From Pelistega sp. (GTDB lineage Bacteria > Pseudomonadota > Gammaproteobacteria > Burkholderiales > Burkholderiaceae_B): 55,612 nucleotides of DNA. Under the pieces are notes generated by a model. It was not told the origin of the DNA. It saw only the letters and a program-made list of their open reading frames with translations, and made no database searches. Made by a program: the position numbers and the translations under genes. The stretch spans positions 1 through 55,612 of the forward strand of contig JAUNUI010000022.1 of assembly GCA_030538255.1 (NCBI GenBank), in the 5' to 3' direction. Position 1 is the first letter of the stretch, and every line of letters begins with the position of its first letter. Shown here piece by piece: positions 16,586 through 26,522 of this stretch.

Positions 16586-17499
16586 TATGCTTGCTCCTCA
16601 CCTTTTAAGATCTTGCCATCTTTACCGATGACCTCTGGATCTTCATCATCAGACTTGCTTGGACCGACCGTAATATAGTGGAAGAATCCTGCTAAGGTTG
16701 CTGCCGCAATACCAAATGTTGCTAGTGGTTTTAAGAAACCCTTCCAAAGTTTCACGACTGGACTAATCTTTGGATCTTTCGGTAAACCACTATACAGTTC
16801 TGGATTATCCGCATGGTGTAAGACATACATCACATGTGTGCCACCCACACCTTCAGGATCGTATAAGCCAGCTTTATCAAAGCCACGCTCATTTAAATCC
16901 TTAATCCGATCTTGCGCCACCGCTTTCATGTCTTCTTTAGAACCAAACTGAATCGCTCCTGTCGGACAGGTCTTCACACAAGCAGGTTCTTGACCTACGG
17001 CAACACGGTCAGAACATAATGAGCACTTATAGGCGCGATTGTCTTTCTTATTGATACGTGGAATATTGAACGGGCAGCCCGCAATACAATAACCACAACC
17101 AATACAATTCTCTTGGTGAAAGTCGACAATACCGTTCTCGTACTGAATGATTGCCCCTGGCGAAGGACAGGCCTTCAAACAACCAGGGTCCGAACAATGC
17201 ATACAGCCGTCTTTGCGGATCAACCACTCTAACTTGCCATATTCATCGGTCTCATAGAACCGCATAATCGTCCAGCTATCGGCGGTTAAGTCCATCGGGT
17301 TATCATAAACCCCATGGTTCTCACCAATATCATCACGTAAATCATTCCACTCTGAACAAGCCACCTGACAGGCTTTACAGCCAATACAGGTAGTCACGTC
17401 AATCAGTTTAGCCACTTCGATCGGCTTACGCACGCTCGGCGGTGGTGTCACGCTTGAGGTCGCAGAGCGGCGTTTAATATCTAAAGATTGCAATGCCAT
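16585..17499 (-). CDS. fdoH: Formate dehydrogenase iron-sulfur (beta) subunit
   Basis: The 304-residue electron-transfer subunit has sixteen cysteines for four [4Fe-4S] clusters, in the blocks [11 protein letters not shown] (about residues 38-48), [24 protein letters not shown], and CSLCSD...CVKTC. A single C-terminal membrane helix (about residues 252-275, [19 protein letters not shown]) anchors it on the periplasmic face, as in FdnH/FdoH. It carries electrons from the molybdenum subunit to cytochrome b. It starts 11 bp after the alpha-subunit stop. The length is close to E. coli FdnH (294). Confidence 0.95.
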   Translation of the reverse strand: MALQSLDIKRRSATSSVTPPPSVRKPIEVAKLIDVTTCIGCKACQVACSEWNDLRDDIGENHGVYDNPMDLTADSWTIMRFYETDEYGKLEWLIRKDGCMHCSDPGCLKACPSPGAIIQYENGIVDFHQENCIGCGYCIAGCPFNIPRINKKDNRAYKCSLCSDRVAVGQEPACVKTCPTGAIQFGSKEDMKAVAQDRIKDLNERGFDKAGLYDPEGVGGTHVMYVLHHADNPELYSGLPKDPKISPVVKLWKGFLKPLATFGIAAATLAGFFHYITVGPSKSDDEDPEVIGKDGKILKGEEQA

Positions 17500-17510
17500 A
17501 TTTCTGCTCC

Positions 17511-20500
17511 TTAGGCTTTTTCAATATTAACGAGGAATGTTTTGTACTCTGGTGTTTGGGTATTACAGTCACCCACAAATGGGGTTAAAGAGTTCACCAA
17601 ATATTGCTTCTGTCCAGAGACATTCTCCCAGCCACCATGCAGAGGAATCCCTACTTGATGAACTGTCTTGCCGTTAACTTGTAATGGCACTACACGCTTA
17701 GTCACCACGGCTTTGGCTTTAATATACGCGCGCTTCGAACTGATCTTAACCCAGTCGCCTTTCTGGATGCCTTTTTCCTTAGCGAGCTCTTCGCCGATTT
17801 CAACGAACTGCTCAGGCTGAGCAATCATCAGCAACTTGACTGACTTGGTCCAGAATTGGAAGTGCTCGGTCAAGCGATAGGTCGTACCCACAAAAGGGAA
17901 CTCCTCATGCGTACCAATGCGATCTTTCACACTATCAAATAAGCGCATCGCAGGGGCTTGCACCACTTTCGGATGCAGCGGATTAGTACCAATCGGTGAC
18001 TCTAATGGCTCATAGTGCTCTGGGAATGGGCCATCCACCAATTTACGCGCACAGAATAAGCGACCAACGCCTTCTTCGTTCATAATAAATGGATTCATAC
18101 CCGAATCAGGAGCGGCATCCGCTTTAAAGTCGGCAATATCCGCACCCGTCCACTTCTCACCATCCCACTCAATCAAGGCACGCTTCGGATCCCATGGCTT
18201 ACCACTTGGGTCACAGGAAGCACGGTTGTAGAGAATACGACGGTTAGCAGGCCAAGCCCAAGCCCATTTAGGTGTATTACCAAGACCGCTATCGGCATTA
18301 TCGCGACGATCCATCTGGTTACCCGCTTCGGTCCAAGAGCCCGAGAAAATCCAGGTTGCACAGGTGGTCGAACCATCATCACGTAGCTGATGGAAACCAT
18401 CTAAGAGCTCGCCCTTACGACGCAATAAGCGACCATTGGCATCATAGATATTCGCCAAGGCACGACCATTCGATTCTTTCGCCATCTCTTCCGGTGTCGG
18501 CGCCTCAGGCTTGGCATAATCCCACGCTAATTTAGTAATTGGGTCAGGAGCGGTGCCACCTTCTTTGAGGTACATATCTTTCAATAAGAGATGCAACTCA
18601 GCAAGAATATCCAAGTCTGGCAAGGCCTCACCTGGTGGCTCAGCTCCTGCGTGGTGCCATTGCAACCAACGTGAAGAGTTCACAATCGATCCTTGCTCTT
18701 CAGCAAAGCAAGGGGTTGGCAAGCGGAATACCGTGGTTTGGATAGAGGCCGTATCAACATCATGGGCCTCGCCATGGTTCTCCCAGAAAGACGCAGTTTC
18801 CGTCTTAATTGGATCCATCACCACCATAAACTTCAATTTAGAAAAAGCCTCCGTGACGCGCTTGGCATCAGGGAATGAACCCATGGCGTTAAAGCCTTGA
18901 ACCAAGAGACCATTCACCTTGCCTTGGTACATGAGTTCAGTCATCTGTAAAACATCGTACATCTTGTCCCATTTCGGGATCCAGTCATAGCCCCAATTAT
19001 TCTCACGGGTCGCATTATCCCCATACATCCACTTGAGGAAGCTCACAAAGAAAGCTGGCGTATTGCCCCAGTAGTTCAATTGACCTGGTTGCAAGGCTTT
19101 AGGGGTTTGTTTAGCCAAATAGTCTTGTAGTGTCGGATGGGTATATTCATTCGGCAACACCAGATAGGCTGGTAATGAGGTTGATAGAAGACCAAGATCA
19201 GATAAGCCTTGAATATTCGAGTGACCACGCAGGGCATTCACGCCACCACCGGCCATACCAATATTCCCGAGCAAGAGTTGCACGATAGCCATGGTACGAA
19301 TCATCTGTGAACCTGTGGTGTGCTGAGTCCAGCCTAAAGCATACAAAATTGTACCTGCCTTATCTGGGGCAGCCATCTCACCCCAAGCCTTAGCAATGGT
19401 TAAGAAGTCTTCCTTCGTTGTACCACAGACGGTGGTCATCATATCCAAGGTATAGCGTGAGTAATGCTGCTTCATCAACTGCCAGACACAACGCGGATGC
19501 TGTAAGGTAGGGTCAGTTTTCGCATAGCCACTATCATCAAGTTCATAGAACCAGGTGTCATTATCGTAGAAGGCCTTTTTCGGGCGTCCACGCGAAGCCA
19601 CTTCAGGACTTAGGTCTTCTGCCGCCTCTTCCTTCACCTCATTGGCATGATGCCCTGAGAACAAGCCTTCATTAAAATCGTAACCTTCAGATACGATAAA
19701 GCTGGCATTGGTATAGGCTTTAACATATTCCCACTGGATCTTATCGTTCTCAATCAACCAATTGATTAAGGCACCTAAGAAAGCAATATCACTGCCTGAG
19801 CGCACAGGTGCATAGAAGTCAGCGACCGCAGCGGTACGGTTAAAGCGCGGGTCAACCACATATAATTTAGTACCCTTGCGCTTTTTCGCTTCAATTACCC
19901 ATTTGAAACCCACCGGGTGCGCTTCAGCGGCATTACCGCCCATCACCATAATCATATCGGCATGCTGAATATCGACAAAGGTATTCGTCATCGCTCCGCG
20001 GCCGAAGGTAGAGGCGAGTGCCGATACGGTTGGACCGTGACATACACGTGCTTGCGCATCAGTAGCCACAATGCCTAAAGAACGCATAAATTTCTGCGTC
20101 AAAATACCCGTCTCGTTTGATGCGGCCGATGCGGTCAGCATACCCAAGGTTGGTAAGCGATGAACAGGGGTACCATCTTCACCATTCACAATGAGATTCG
20201 TATCACGGTCTTCTTTAATTAAGCGTGCAATACGTGTTAAGGCATCATGCCAAGAGATACGCTTCCATTCATTGGTGCCTGCTTCACGTACTTCAGGGTA
20301 AAGGACACGGTTCTCACTATTGATAAAATCAATCAGTGAAGCGCCCTTAGGACATAGAGAGCCGCGGCTTACAGGATGGTCTGGGTCGCCCTCAACGTGG
20401 AAGATTTTACGCTTAGCGTTCTTAGCACCATCACCTAAGCTATATAGGATGGTGCCGCAACCAACTGAACAGTAGGTACAGTTATTACGCGCTTCAGAGG

Positions 20501-20627
20501 CACGTAATAATTTATATTGGCGCACTTCGGCAAAAGCGTCGTTAGGCGCCATGCCCATCACGGCTAAACCTGTAGCACCAATGCCACCCGCTGTAATTTT
20601 GAAAAACTGGCGTCTTGTCACATTCAT
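17511..20627 (-). CDS. fdoG: Formate dehydrogenase-N/O type catalytic (alpha) subunit, Cys form
   Basis: The 1038-residue molybdopterin oxidoreductase oxidises formate to CO2 in the periplasm. A Tat signal ([12 protein letters not shown]) opens the protein. One [4Fe-4S] cluster is held by Cys50, Cys53, Cys57 and Cys92. The active-site block [10 protein letters not shown] has Cys196 encoded by TGT, exactly where E. coli FdnG and FdoG have selenocysteine (TGA). The enzyme is therefore selenium-independent and continuous in a standard frame. MGD-binding motifs follow through to the C-terminal domain. It is the first gene of a tight operon alpha-beta-gamma, with fdhD-fdhE behind a terminator. A 355-bp upstream region holds its regulatory sites. 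Confidence 0.95.
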   Translation of the reverse strand: MNVTRRQFFKITAGGIGATGLAVMGMAPNDAFAEVRQYKLLRASEARNNCTYCSVGCGTILYSLGDGAKNAKRKIFHVEGDPDHPVSRGSLCPKGASLIDFINSENRVLYPEVREAGTNEWKRISWHDALTRIARLIKEDRDTNLIVNGEDGTPVHRLPTLGMLTASAASNETGILTQKFMRSLGIVATDAQARVCHGPTVSALASTFGRGAMTNTFVDIQHADMIMVMGGNAAEAHPVGFKWVIEAKKRKGTKLYVVDPRFNRTAAVADFYAPVRSGSDIAFLGALINWLIENDKIQWEYVKAYTNASFIVSEGYDFNEGLFSGHHANEVKEEAAEDLSPEVASRGRPKKAFYDNDTWFYELDDSGYAKTDPTLQHPRCVWQLMKQHYSRYTLDMMTTVCGTTKEDFLTIAKAWGEMAAPDKAGTILYALGWTQHTTGSQMIRTMAIVQLLLGNIGMAGGGVNALRGHSNIQGLSDLGLLSTSLPAYLVLPNEYTHPTLQDYLAKQTPKALQPGQLNYWGNTPAFFVSFLKWMYGDNATRENNWGYDWIPKWDKMYDVLQMTELMYQGKVNGLLVQGFNAMGSFPDAKRVTEAFSKLKFMVVMDPIKTETASFWENHGEAHDVDTASIQTTVFRLPTPCFAEEQGSIVNSSRWLQWHHAGAEPPGEALPDLDILAELHLLLKDMYLKEGGTAPDPITKLAWDYAKPEAPTPEEMAKESNGRALANIYDANGRLLRRKGELLDGFHQLRDDGSTTCATWIFSGSWTEAGNQMDRRDNADSGLGNTPKWAWAWPANRRILYNRASCDPSGKPWDPKRALIEWDGEKWTGADIADFKADAAPDSGMNPFIMNEEGVGRLFCARKLVDGPFPEHYEPLESPIGTNPLHPKVVQAPAMRLFDSVKDRIGTHEEFPFVGTTYRLTEHFQFWTKSVKLLMIAQPEQFVEIGEELAKEKGIQKGDWVKISSKRAYIKAKAVVTKRVVPLQVNGKTVHQVGIPLHGGWENVSGQKQYLVNSLTPFVGDCNTQTPEYKTFLVNIEKA

Positions 20628-20982
20628 ATTGTGTTCCTGCCTTTAGGTGCTACCTAAGTATTCTTGAAATACTGGCACCGAATTAAATCAGACATAGGGA
20701 ATAGCTATAAAAAAATAACTATTTAAAATTAAAAAGGTATCGTCTCCTCATTCTAATCTTTTAAGTACGCCCCATTCCGCTTACTTGACTAATATACTGA
20801 GTTATTACAAGGTTATGTAAACATAATCCTTGTTCTAGAGGCAAAATATACACAGATAGATGAGGAAGCACAAAAGCACTGCACTTAGTGTTTTAATATG
20901 GGTGTAAACGCTTAAATGAATTTATGGCATAAGCGCTCATTGCTTATGATTTTTCTTATATATTTAACCCAATGAGGAATTT
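20628..20982. other. Divergent regulatory region of the formate dehydrogenase operon
   Basis: There are no ORFs of note. It lies between the minus-strand fdh operon and the plus-strand YdhR-like gene, so both promoters should be here. A long near-perfect dyad (20807-20833) is the outstanding element. No convincing FNR box (TTGAT-N4-ATCAA) was seen. Confidence 0.5.
20807..20833. promoter_or_regulatory. Near-perfect inverted repeat between divergent promoters
   Basis: ACAAGG-TTATGT-AA-ACATAA-T-CCTTGT is a 12-bp-per-arm dyad with one unpaired base. The inner 14 bp, TTATGTAAACATAA, has perfect 6-bp arms. Its position midway between two divergent genes fits an operator for a dimeric regulator. 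The regulator is unknown. Confidence 0.45.
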
Positions 20983-21291
20983 ATGGCGGTAATCTTACAA
21001 GTTGATTTTCCTAGCGAAGGTCCTTTTGGCACAGAGATGTCTAAGGCTTACCAAGACCTAGCAGTAAGCATTAACCATGAGCCAGGCATGCTCTGGAAGA
21101 TTTGGACAGAAAATAGCGAGACACAACAAGCGGGTGGCATCTATTTATTCGAGACACAAGAGCAGGCTGAGCAATATTTAAAAATGCATACAGCGCGCTT
21201 AGAAGGTTTCGGTGTGAAGAAAATTCGTGGTCGTATTTTTGAGATTAATGGCCCACTTTCAGGTCTGAATAAGGCACCATTACGGGTTTAA
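20983..21291 (+). CDS. YdhR-family putative mono-oxygenase (ABM-fold)
   Basis: The 102-residue protein matches the YdhR family: the start MAVILQVDFPSEGPFGTEMSKAYQDLAVSI, the PGMLWKIWTEN strand (about residues 34-44), and the GGIYLFETQEQAEQYLKMHTARL block (about 51-73). YdhR is a dimeric alpha/beta-barrel protein related to antibiotic-biosynthesis mono-oxygenases, and its substrate is unknown. It is monocistronic, with a strong hairpin terminator after it. It is divergent from the formate dehydrogenase operon and shares a dyad-containing intergenic region, so co-regulation with respiration is possible. Confidence 0.88.
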   Translation: MAVILQVDFPSEGPFGTEMSKAYQDLAVSINHEPGMLWKIWTENSETQQAGGIYLFETQEQAEQYLKMHTARLEGFGVKKIRGRIFEINGPLSGLNKAPLRV

Positions 21292-21326
21292 TGAAGAGTC
21301 CCATATTTGTGGCGCCTTTATGTTGG

Positions 21327-21376
21327 AAGAGCCTCTCATAAGTTAGTTCAATATAGCTTATTTATGAGAGGCTCTT
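21327..21376. terminator. Strong hairpin terminator between convergent genes
   Basis: A perfect 15-bp stem (21327-21341 with 21362-21376; GAGCCTCTCATAA and its complement) encloses a 20-nt loop. A T-run is short on both sides. It lies between the plus-strand YdhR-like gene and the minus-strand DUF4298 gene and could serve both. Confidence 0.7.
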
Positions 21377-21513
21377 TAGTATTATGGAAAAGCACTTCAA
21401 TGCTAGATTTTCGTATCCAGCTCTACAAAAACCCTATACTTTTAAAGTCAAAAAAGTCAGAGTCTGAAATTTTAGACTTAAATAAATACTTAAACAAATC
21501 ACCAAGCTAACTA

Positions 21514-21825
21514 CTAGATAGAATTCATCATGGCTTTAAGCAGCTTAATCTTCTCCACATACATATCTTGTGTGGCATTCCAAATCGCATCTTGACTGGC
21601 TGAGTAAAAGTGCTCATCGCTATCTTCTTGTGCATACAAGGTATCCACATCTTCCATCCATGAAGCATGGTAGTAGGCCTCAAGCGCTTTAATATTCGCA
21701 TCCATCTCTTGAAAACGCTGTAAAAACTGCACCATCTCTTGCACGTCTTTCTCGGCACGATGCGTGCGCTCATCCATCTCACTCAAACGTTGGCGAATTT
21801 CATCTAGGTTTTTAGCTTTACTCAT
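21514..21825 (-). CDS. DUF4298 domain-containing protein
   Basis: The 103-residue soluble, acidic protein is mostly helical with an N-terminal coiled-coil segment (MDERTHRAEKDVQEMVQFLQ) and a conserved AYYHASWMEDVDTLYAQEDS block (about residues 50-69). This pattern fits the DUF4298 family, whose function is unknown. The start ATG is preceded by AGGGAGA-type ribosome-binding sequence. It stands alone, convergent with the YdhR-like gene. There is no membrane segment, signal or cysteine cluster. The family call is by recollection of the Y-Y-x-S-x-W-x-x-D pattern. Confidence 0.65.
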   Translation of the reverse strand: MSKAKNLDEIRQRLSEMDERTHRAEKDVQEMVQFLQRFQEMDANIKALEAYYHASWMEDVDTLYAQEDSDEHFYSASQDAIWNATQDMYVEKIKLLKAMMNSI

Positions 21826-22499
21826 ATATTCTCCCTAAGGTTATTGGTTTATCATCATTGTGTTGCTGATTAATCTGAGCGTTGAGCTATATCATCAGAC
21901 AATAGCTCTCTTTCTATTGAGCATCGATTAATTTATCATCGATTCATCGCGCTTCCCATTAATCGTACTACTCATACATCGTGCATATTGTAGCCTTGCT
22001 AGCATGAAAAATTTGTAATGAATTTCATCTGAATATGTACAAGACTTACATTTTCCATAAGTTCGCTCGAGCAGTTTTGCAAAACACAAGCAAACCAACA
22101 CGCTAGGCATTAAAGATAGTACACCGCAGATAGTTAACCGCATCGGCAATACTAAGCTCACTCTTAGTTTGGTAGCATAATCACACTCCTATCTCCGTAC
22201 ACATTAAATCAATCAGACGTATTCACTCAGTGGACTGTTCCTCTTGTCCTTAACCCACCGCACAGTTTGGATTAACTGCACGTCACGCGCTCTCAGTGGA
22301 CTGTTCTTCTTGTCCTTAACCCGCCGCGAATATCCCTACAGTCTGTCAGTTTAATTCGTCCATTCTTTTGACCTATATCAGTACATATAGTGTTTTACAC
22401 GCCTAAAATCAAGACCGAACTACTATATATTGATTTCCAAAATAAACCACCTATCGGTTTCACCTCCCCCATTTTCCCTCTTATTAAGGAGAAAAAAAC
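21826..22499. other. Large non-coding region upstream of ubiUVT
   Basis: No credible gene is seen; a 77-residue Cys-rich open frame at 21928-22161 looks random. The right end holds the ubiU leader, with AAGGAG before the GTG. A 36-bp direct repeat occupies 22226-22327. FNR-like half sites (ATCAA near 22409, TTGAT near 22429) are in the wrong arrangement for a full box. Confidence 0.5.
22226..22327. repeat. 36-bp direct repeat, period 66 bp
   Basis: 22226-22261 and 22292-22327 match at 34 of 36 positions (core CAGTGGACTGTTC, then CTTGTCCTTAACCC). The high identity suggests recent duplication. It is upstream of ubiU with no coding content. Confidence 0.9.
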
Positions 22500-23507
22500 G
22501 TGCAAAATACGCCTGAACTGGTCTGTCCGGCCGGTAATTTGCCCGCCCTCAAAGTCGCCATTGATAATGGTGCTGATGCGGTCTATATGGGCCTTAAAGA
22601 TGCGACGAATGCAAGAAACTTCCCCGGCTTGAATTTCGATTTGAAGTCAGCCGCGGAAGGTATTGCTTATGCCCATGCCCGTGGTCGTCAAGTCTTAATG
22701 GCGATTAATACCTTCTCCCAAGCTGGTCAAACTACGCAATGGCAAAAAGCCGTCGATACTGCCGCTAAGCTAGGTGTTGACGCCATGATTGTGGCTGACC
22801 CAGCACTGATGGCCTATGCTCGTCAGCATCACCCAGAATTACGTCTACATATGTCAGTACAAGGCTCAGCAACGAATTACGAAGCCATTAATCTGATGCA
22901 AGAGCTATATGATATTCGTCGTGTTGTCTTGCCTCGTGTTCTCACCATCGCTCAAGTTAAGCATGTGATTGAGAATACTAATGTTGAAGTTGAAGTCTTT
23001 GGCTTTGGTAGTCTATGCGTGATGGTTGAAGGACGCTGTATTCTTTCCAGCTATGCCACAGGTGAGTCGCCGAATATGCAAGGCGTCTGCTCACCCGCCA
23101 AAGCCGTACGCTGGGAGCAGCTCCCTGGGAAGATGAATGTCCGCTTAAACCAAGTCTTAATTGATCAATACAATCCTGAGGAACCAGCTGGTTATCCCAC
23201 CTTGTGTAAGGGACGCTTTGAAGTCAATGATGAAATCTATTACGCACTCGAAGAGCCGACGAGCTTGAATGTCTTGGAAATGCTACCCGAGCTGATTCAA
23301 ATTGGTGTTAAAGCCATCAAGATCGAAGGTCGGCAGCGCAGTCCTATGTATACCGCCCAAGTGACGAAAACCTTACGTCAAGCCTTGGATGCCGCCGCCG
23401 TGCAGCCACAGCATTATCAAGTCACACCGACGTGGAATCAGGCGCTCGCTAAAGTTTCAGAAGGACACCAATCAACTCTCGGCGCCTACAGCCGTCCATG
23501 GAAATAG
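22500..23507 (+). CDS. ubiU: UbiU, O2-independent ubiquinone hydroxylation protein (U32 family)
   Basis: The 335-residue peptidase-U32-family protein works with UbiV in anaerobic hydroxylation of ubiquinone precursors, using prephenate as oxygen donor in E. coli. The four [4Fe-4S] cysteines are visible at 173, 180, 197 and 236 ([24 protein letters not shown]). The start is GTG 22500, with AAGGAG eight bases upstream. The N-terminal [24 protein letters not shown] is the family hallmark. It is the first gene of ubiU-ubiV-ubiT. Presence of this set implies ubiquinone-dependent respiration without oxygen, which fits the formate dehydrogenase nearby. Confidence 0.95.
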   Translation: MQNTPELVCPAGNLPALKVAIDNGADAVYMGLKDATNARNFPGLNFDLKSAAEGIAYAHARGRQVLMAINTFSQAGQTTQWQKAVDTAAKLGVDAMIVADPALMAYARQHHPELRLHMSVQGSATNYEAINLMQELYDIRRVVLPRVLTIAQVKHVIENTNVEVEVFGFGSLCVMVEGRCILSSYATGESPNMQGVCSPAKAVRWEQLPGKMNVRLNQVLIDQYNPEEPAGYPTLCKGRFEVNDEIYYALEEPTSLNVLEMLPELIQIGVKAIKIEGRQRSPMYTAQVTKTLRQALDAAAVQPQHYQVTPTWNQALAKVSEGHQSTLGAYSRPWK

Positions 23508-23518
23508 GAACCAGCAGA

Positions 23519-24448
23519 ATGAATCCACTTAAATTATCCCTAGGCCCTGTATTATTTTACTGGCAAAAAGAGACCTTACTCGAGTTCTACACCCAGATGT
23601 TGGACGCACCGCTAGACACCATCTATATTGGTGAAGTCGTCTGTTCACGCCGTATTCAGATGCGTTTTAATGATTGGTTTCAGCTCGCTGAAGATCTCGC
23701 CAGTAGTGGTAAAGAAATCATCCTCTCCTCCCATGTCTTACTAGAAAGCGAGCTTGATCTACGACGCTTACGTAAACTCGCCGAACAAGGTAAATTTAAA
23801 CTAGAAGCAAATGATATGGGTGCTGTCAAACTAGCGCGTGAGAATGGTTTGCCCTTCGTCGCTGGCGCCAGTCTTAATATCTACAGCCAAGCCACTCTGG
23901 ATATTTTTCAGCAACTCGGTGCCTACCGCTGGCTTACCCCCGCTGAATTAAGTCGAGATAAAGTCGCTGCGATTAGCCATCACGCTAAAGAACTGGGATT
24001 GGAAACCGAGATTTTTGCCTGGGGTAAGATTCCATTAGCTTACTCGTCTCGCTGCTTTACCGCGCGTCACTACAACTTAAATAAAGACAGCTGTGAATAT
24101 CGCTGCCTTGATCACGAACATGGCATGACAATGAATACCCGTGAAGGCCAAGCCTTCCTCACCATTAATGGCATTCAGACAATGTCTTATGGCTGTCAAA
24201 GCTTACTAAGCCACCACCAAGATATGGCAGCGATTGGCGTGGATATGCTGCGCTTATCACCACAACTCACCGATATGCCACGGATTATTGCGCTTCATCG
24301 TGCCGTATTGGATGGGCAACTTGATAGTCACCAAGCGATTGAAGAGCTTAAAGAACTTTCCTATGGCAATCTGGTTGATGGTTATTGGCATGGTCAGCCA
24401 GGGATTGAGGCTTTGCAAGAGCGACAACTTCAAAGGAGCCCCTTATGA
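23519..24448 (+). CDS. ubiV: UbiV, O2-independent ubiquinone hydroxylation protein (U32 family)
   Basis: From ATG 23519 the protein has 309 residues and begins [15 protein letters not shown], like E. coli UbiV (KYSLGPVLWYW). An earlier in-frame ATG at 23498 would overlap ubiU and add an unconserved heptapeptide; AGGA nine bases before 23519 supports the later start. The [4Fe-4S] cysteines are at 42, 179, 192 and 196 ([22 protein letters not shown]). It forms a heterodimer with UbiU. Its stop overlaps the ubiT start (ATGA), so the three genes are translationally coupled. Confidence 0.95.
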   Translation: MNPLKLSLGPVLFYWQKETLLEFYTQMLDAPLDTIYIGEVVCSRRIQMRFNDWFQLAEDLASSGKEIILSSHVLLESELDLRRLRKLAEQGKFKLEANDMGAVKLARENGLPFVAGASLNIYSQATLDIFQQLGAYRWLTPAELSRDKVAAISHHAKELGLETEIFAWGKIPLAYSSRCFTARHYNLNKDSCEYRCLDHEHGMTMNTREGQAFLTINGIQTMSYGCQSLLSHHQDMAAIGVDMLRLSPQLTDMPRIIALHRAVLDGQLDSHQAIEELKELSYGNLVDGYWHGQPGIEALQERQLQRSPL

Positions 24449-24882
24449 GTCTACCGAACATTATTTTACCTAGCTGGTTGCGCACGGTTGTTAGCAAGCT
24501 ACCGAGTAAACCACCACGATTTATTCTCGTCACCACTTTAAACAGCATGCTTAAACGCGACCTATTACCCGCTGATATGAGCTTATTTGCGGGACGAAAG
24601 TTTGAAATTGATGTTCTGGATGCAGGGATTAAGGTTAGGTTCAGCGCCACTCAGGAGAAGTTTACCGATACGCCTTTTGACGGCCCACCCGACCTACGCT
24701 TAGCCGCTAATAGTGTGGATTTTATGCGTATGATTCTACGTGAAGAAGACCCTGATACCTTATTCTTTAATCGTAAACTACAGATTGAAGGCGATACGGA
24801 ACTTGGTTTAATTACCAAGAACTTGCTCGATAGCGTCGACTGGCCGATTAATCAATGGTTATTTCGACGCCAAGGCGTGTAG
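24445..24882 (+). CDS. ubiT: UbiT, SCP2-domain accessory factor of anaerobic ubiquinone synthesis
   Basis: The 145-residue protein has an SCP2 sterol-carrier domain (about residues 30-130; [22 protein letters not shown], then [35 protein letters not shown]). UbiT binds isoprenoid ubiquinone intermediates and is required, with UbiU and UbiV, for O2-independent synthesis. The start ATG overlaps the ubiV stop. Gene order and length match the yhbU-yhbV-yhbT set, although in E. coli yhbT is divergent; here all three form one operon. Confidence 0.93.
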   Translation: MSLPNIILPSWLRTVVSKLPSKPPRFILVTTLNSMLKRDLLPADMSLFAGRKFEIDVLDAGIKVRFSATQEKFTDTPFDGPPDLRLAANSVDFMRMILREEDPDTLFFNRKLQIEGDTELGLITKNLLDSVDWPINQWLFRRQGV

Positions 24883-25003
24883 TCAGCGGCACAGCTCTGA
24901 CTTAGGCGCCAGACTTAATCTCAGGCTTACATGCCTATGAATTCGTCATCATCTCAGGCTTGTGTAACTTTGCTTAGGCAGAAACACACGCGCCATGAGC
25001 TAG

Positions 25004-25381
25004 TTATGCAAGTGCAGCCAATAGATCCTGTTGCAATACCTCAGGCTGCTTTTCAGGACCAAAGAGTCGTTGGTCAAAATCCAGTCCAGCGATGATTTGA
25101 TCCTCTTGCATATCGACGCACCAGTTTTGAATAAACTCTGGCAGATGAATGGCATGTACTTGAAAGTCCGCCCAGTCTTCAGCACAACAAACCCGCGCCT
25201 TCTGCTCCGAAGACCAGAAACAGAGCACGGGCAATTCAGCACCATCATCATCAACAAAGTGCATCGAGGTAGATAAGGCACTCTCTTGCTCATTGACTAA
25301 GGTATATACCAAACCACGTTGAGCGACAGCTTGGATGAATGCCTGATAACGCTCTTGGGCATCGATGGTATTTTTTAACAT
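25004..25381 (-). CDS. DUF2750 protein, second copy (orphan immunity-like)
   Basis: The 125-residue acidic protein is clearly paralogous to the one at 27757-28218: both begin MLKNT.D.QE.YQ, share SALSTS.(D/H)F.D..G.E.P(V/L)(L/I)CFWSS and end with FDQ.LFG. It belongs to DUF2750. Here there is no toxin directly upstream; the preceding gene on the strand is a secreted ricin-B-like protein. I infer an orphan immunity gene left at the far edge of the Rhs island, or an immunity factor retained against a kin toxin. The true function of DUF2750 is not established. Confidence 0.75.
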   Translation of the reverse strand: MLKNTIDAQERYQAFIQAVAQRGLVYTLVNEQESALSTSMHFVDDDGAELPVLCFWSSEQKARVCCAEDWADFQVHAIHLPEFIQNWCVDMQEDQIIAGLDFDQRLFGPEKQPEVLQQDLLAALA

Positions 25382-25452
25382 AGTGAGTTCCTTTGAGAGT
25401 AGACTGAAGGTATTCTACGCTGTTAAATAGGTAAGCGCTATAAGAAAAGAAG

Positions 25453-26046
25453 CTATTTCGGCACGACAAAATGCCAACGCGAATGCGAAGGCATTGCCTG
25501 ATCACAATGCGCTAAGAACAAGGCACGCCAACGGTGCGTCTCATCGAACGTAGAGTCTGACTCATTACCTACAGTCAGACATAGATTAGAATCCTTCAGT
25601 TCAATTCGCCCATCTGGATGATGAGTAAACTTCTGTAAATTATCCGCCTCCAGAAAGGGGGATTGCTCACCACATGCTCGAGGCATAATCGCAGCACCCG
25701 CTAAAGCACGCTTATTAATACCCGCTGCCGTTGCACAAGCACCATAAGCTGGGAAGTGAATACGGCCATCGCTCTCAATCACTACCGCTTCATCCATATA
25801 CAGGCCTGGTTTACAGTTATGTGCAGTGATGGGCATATCAAAGCGGATATACTGCCCAGATCCAAGAATATCAAGACAATAACCATCTTGCGGACGATCT
25901 AAATCGTCCATTAAGCGCAGGTGACCTGGTGTTAGACTCGTCTTAGCTATTGGTGCTGTGTCTTGCGCACTAGCCGTCGAGAGAGCAATAAATAAAGCTG
26001 GCAAACTTAAGACCAGCGCCAGCTTACTAAAGAGATTCAATTTCAT
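25453..26046 (-). CDS. Secreted ricin-B (beta-trefoil)-like protein
   Basis: From ATG 26046 (GAGG five bases upstream) the protein has 197 residues, with a Sec signal peptide ending ASA-QD (about residues 1-28). The remainder resembles a ricin-type beta-trefoil lectin: CLDILGSGQYIRFDMPITAHNC (first lobe), YGACATAAG, and a final lobe with LCLTVGNES...RWRALFLAHCD and RWHF. Six cysteines could form three disulfides. An upstream in-frame ATG at 26067 would add seven residues and is less likely. It lies between DUF4265 and DUF2750 in the T6SS toxin/immunity island. A periplasmic sugar-binding or protective role is only a guess. Confidence 0.6.
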   Translation of the reverse strand: MKLNLFSKLALVLSLPALFIALSTASAQDTAPIAKTSLTPGHLRLMDDLDRPQDGYCLDILGSGQYIRFDMPITAHNCKPGLYMDEAVVIESDGRIHFPAYGACATAAGINKRALAGAAIMPRACGEQSPFLEADNLQKFTHHPDGRIELKDSNLCLTVGNESDSTFDETHRWRALFLAHCDQAMPSHSRWHFVVPK

Positions 26047-26079
26047 GTAGTCCTCATGCTTTGTCAATAATTTATTAAA

Positions 26080-26511
26080 TCAAATAACAACTTTGCCTAT
26101 TTCGTAGTCAAGTATTTCCTCTGCTGCTTGTGCTTCTAAATACGAAATAACATCAGCTAACTCTTCTGCTTTTTTTATCGATACCGCAATAAATTTTTTT
26201 GAAAAAAACTCAACTTCACAACCTAATTGCTTCAGGTAGTCAATAACGCAGACATTACTCCTTTCCTCATCGAAAAAAATAACTCTAAGGGTGCTATTTC
26301 CTGAATCACGGATAACCGAGCGAAAATACAGAATACCTTCTTCCTGTGTAGCAGATACTATGTCCCCTAAAGAAACATCCCTTGTATAGAATGGAATATT
26401 ATCGATTTCATACAGTCGATCATTAATTTCATTTATCCATAAACTTTCTTCCGCAACGGGTGGGTAACCATCTGAAACCTCAAGTCTAAAAAATATTTTT
26501 TTCCTCATCAC
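26080..26511 (-). CDS. DUF4265 protein, likely immunity to the HNH Rhs tip
   Basis: The 143-residue cytoplasmic acidic protein matches DUF4265: an N-terminal strand, ESLWINEINDRLYEIDNIPFYTRDVSLGDIVSA (about residues 22-54), and an alternating C-terminal half. The start is GTG 26511 or the adjacent ATG 26508; AAGG upstream suits both. It begins 11 bp after the stop of the orphan Rhs-HNH tip, the standard position of a cognate immunity gene. DUF4265 is an uncharacterised family sometimes placed near polymorphic toxins. The A/T-rich codon use differs from the metabolic genes nearby, in line with horizontal acquisition. Confidence 0.65.
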   Translation of the reverse strand: MMRKKIFFRLEVSDGYPPVAEESLWINEINDRLYEIDNIPFYTRDVSLGDIVSATQEEGILYFRSVIRDSGNSTLRVIFFDEERSNVCVIDYLKQLGCEVEFFSKKFIAVSIKKAEELADVISYLEAQAAEEILDYEIGKVVI

Positions 26512-26522
26512 TCACTACCTTT

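Noticed and set aside
21928-22161. 77-residue ORF upstream of ubiU
   Set aside because: Cys/Met-rich, no ribosome-binding site of note and no recognisable pattern; likely chance.
22405-22435. FNR box upstream of ubiUVT
   Set aside because: ATCAA and TTGAT half sites are present but in the opposite order and too far apart for the TTGAT-N4-ATCAA consensus.
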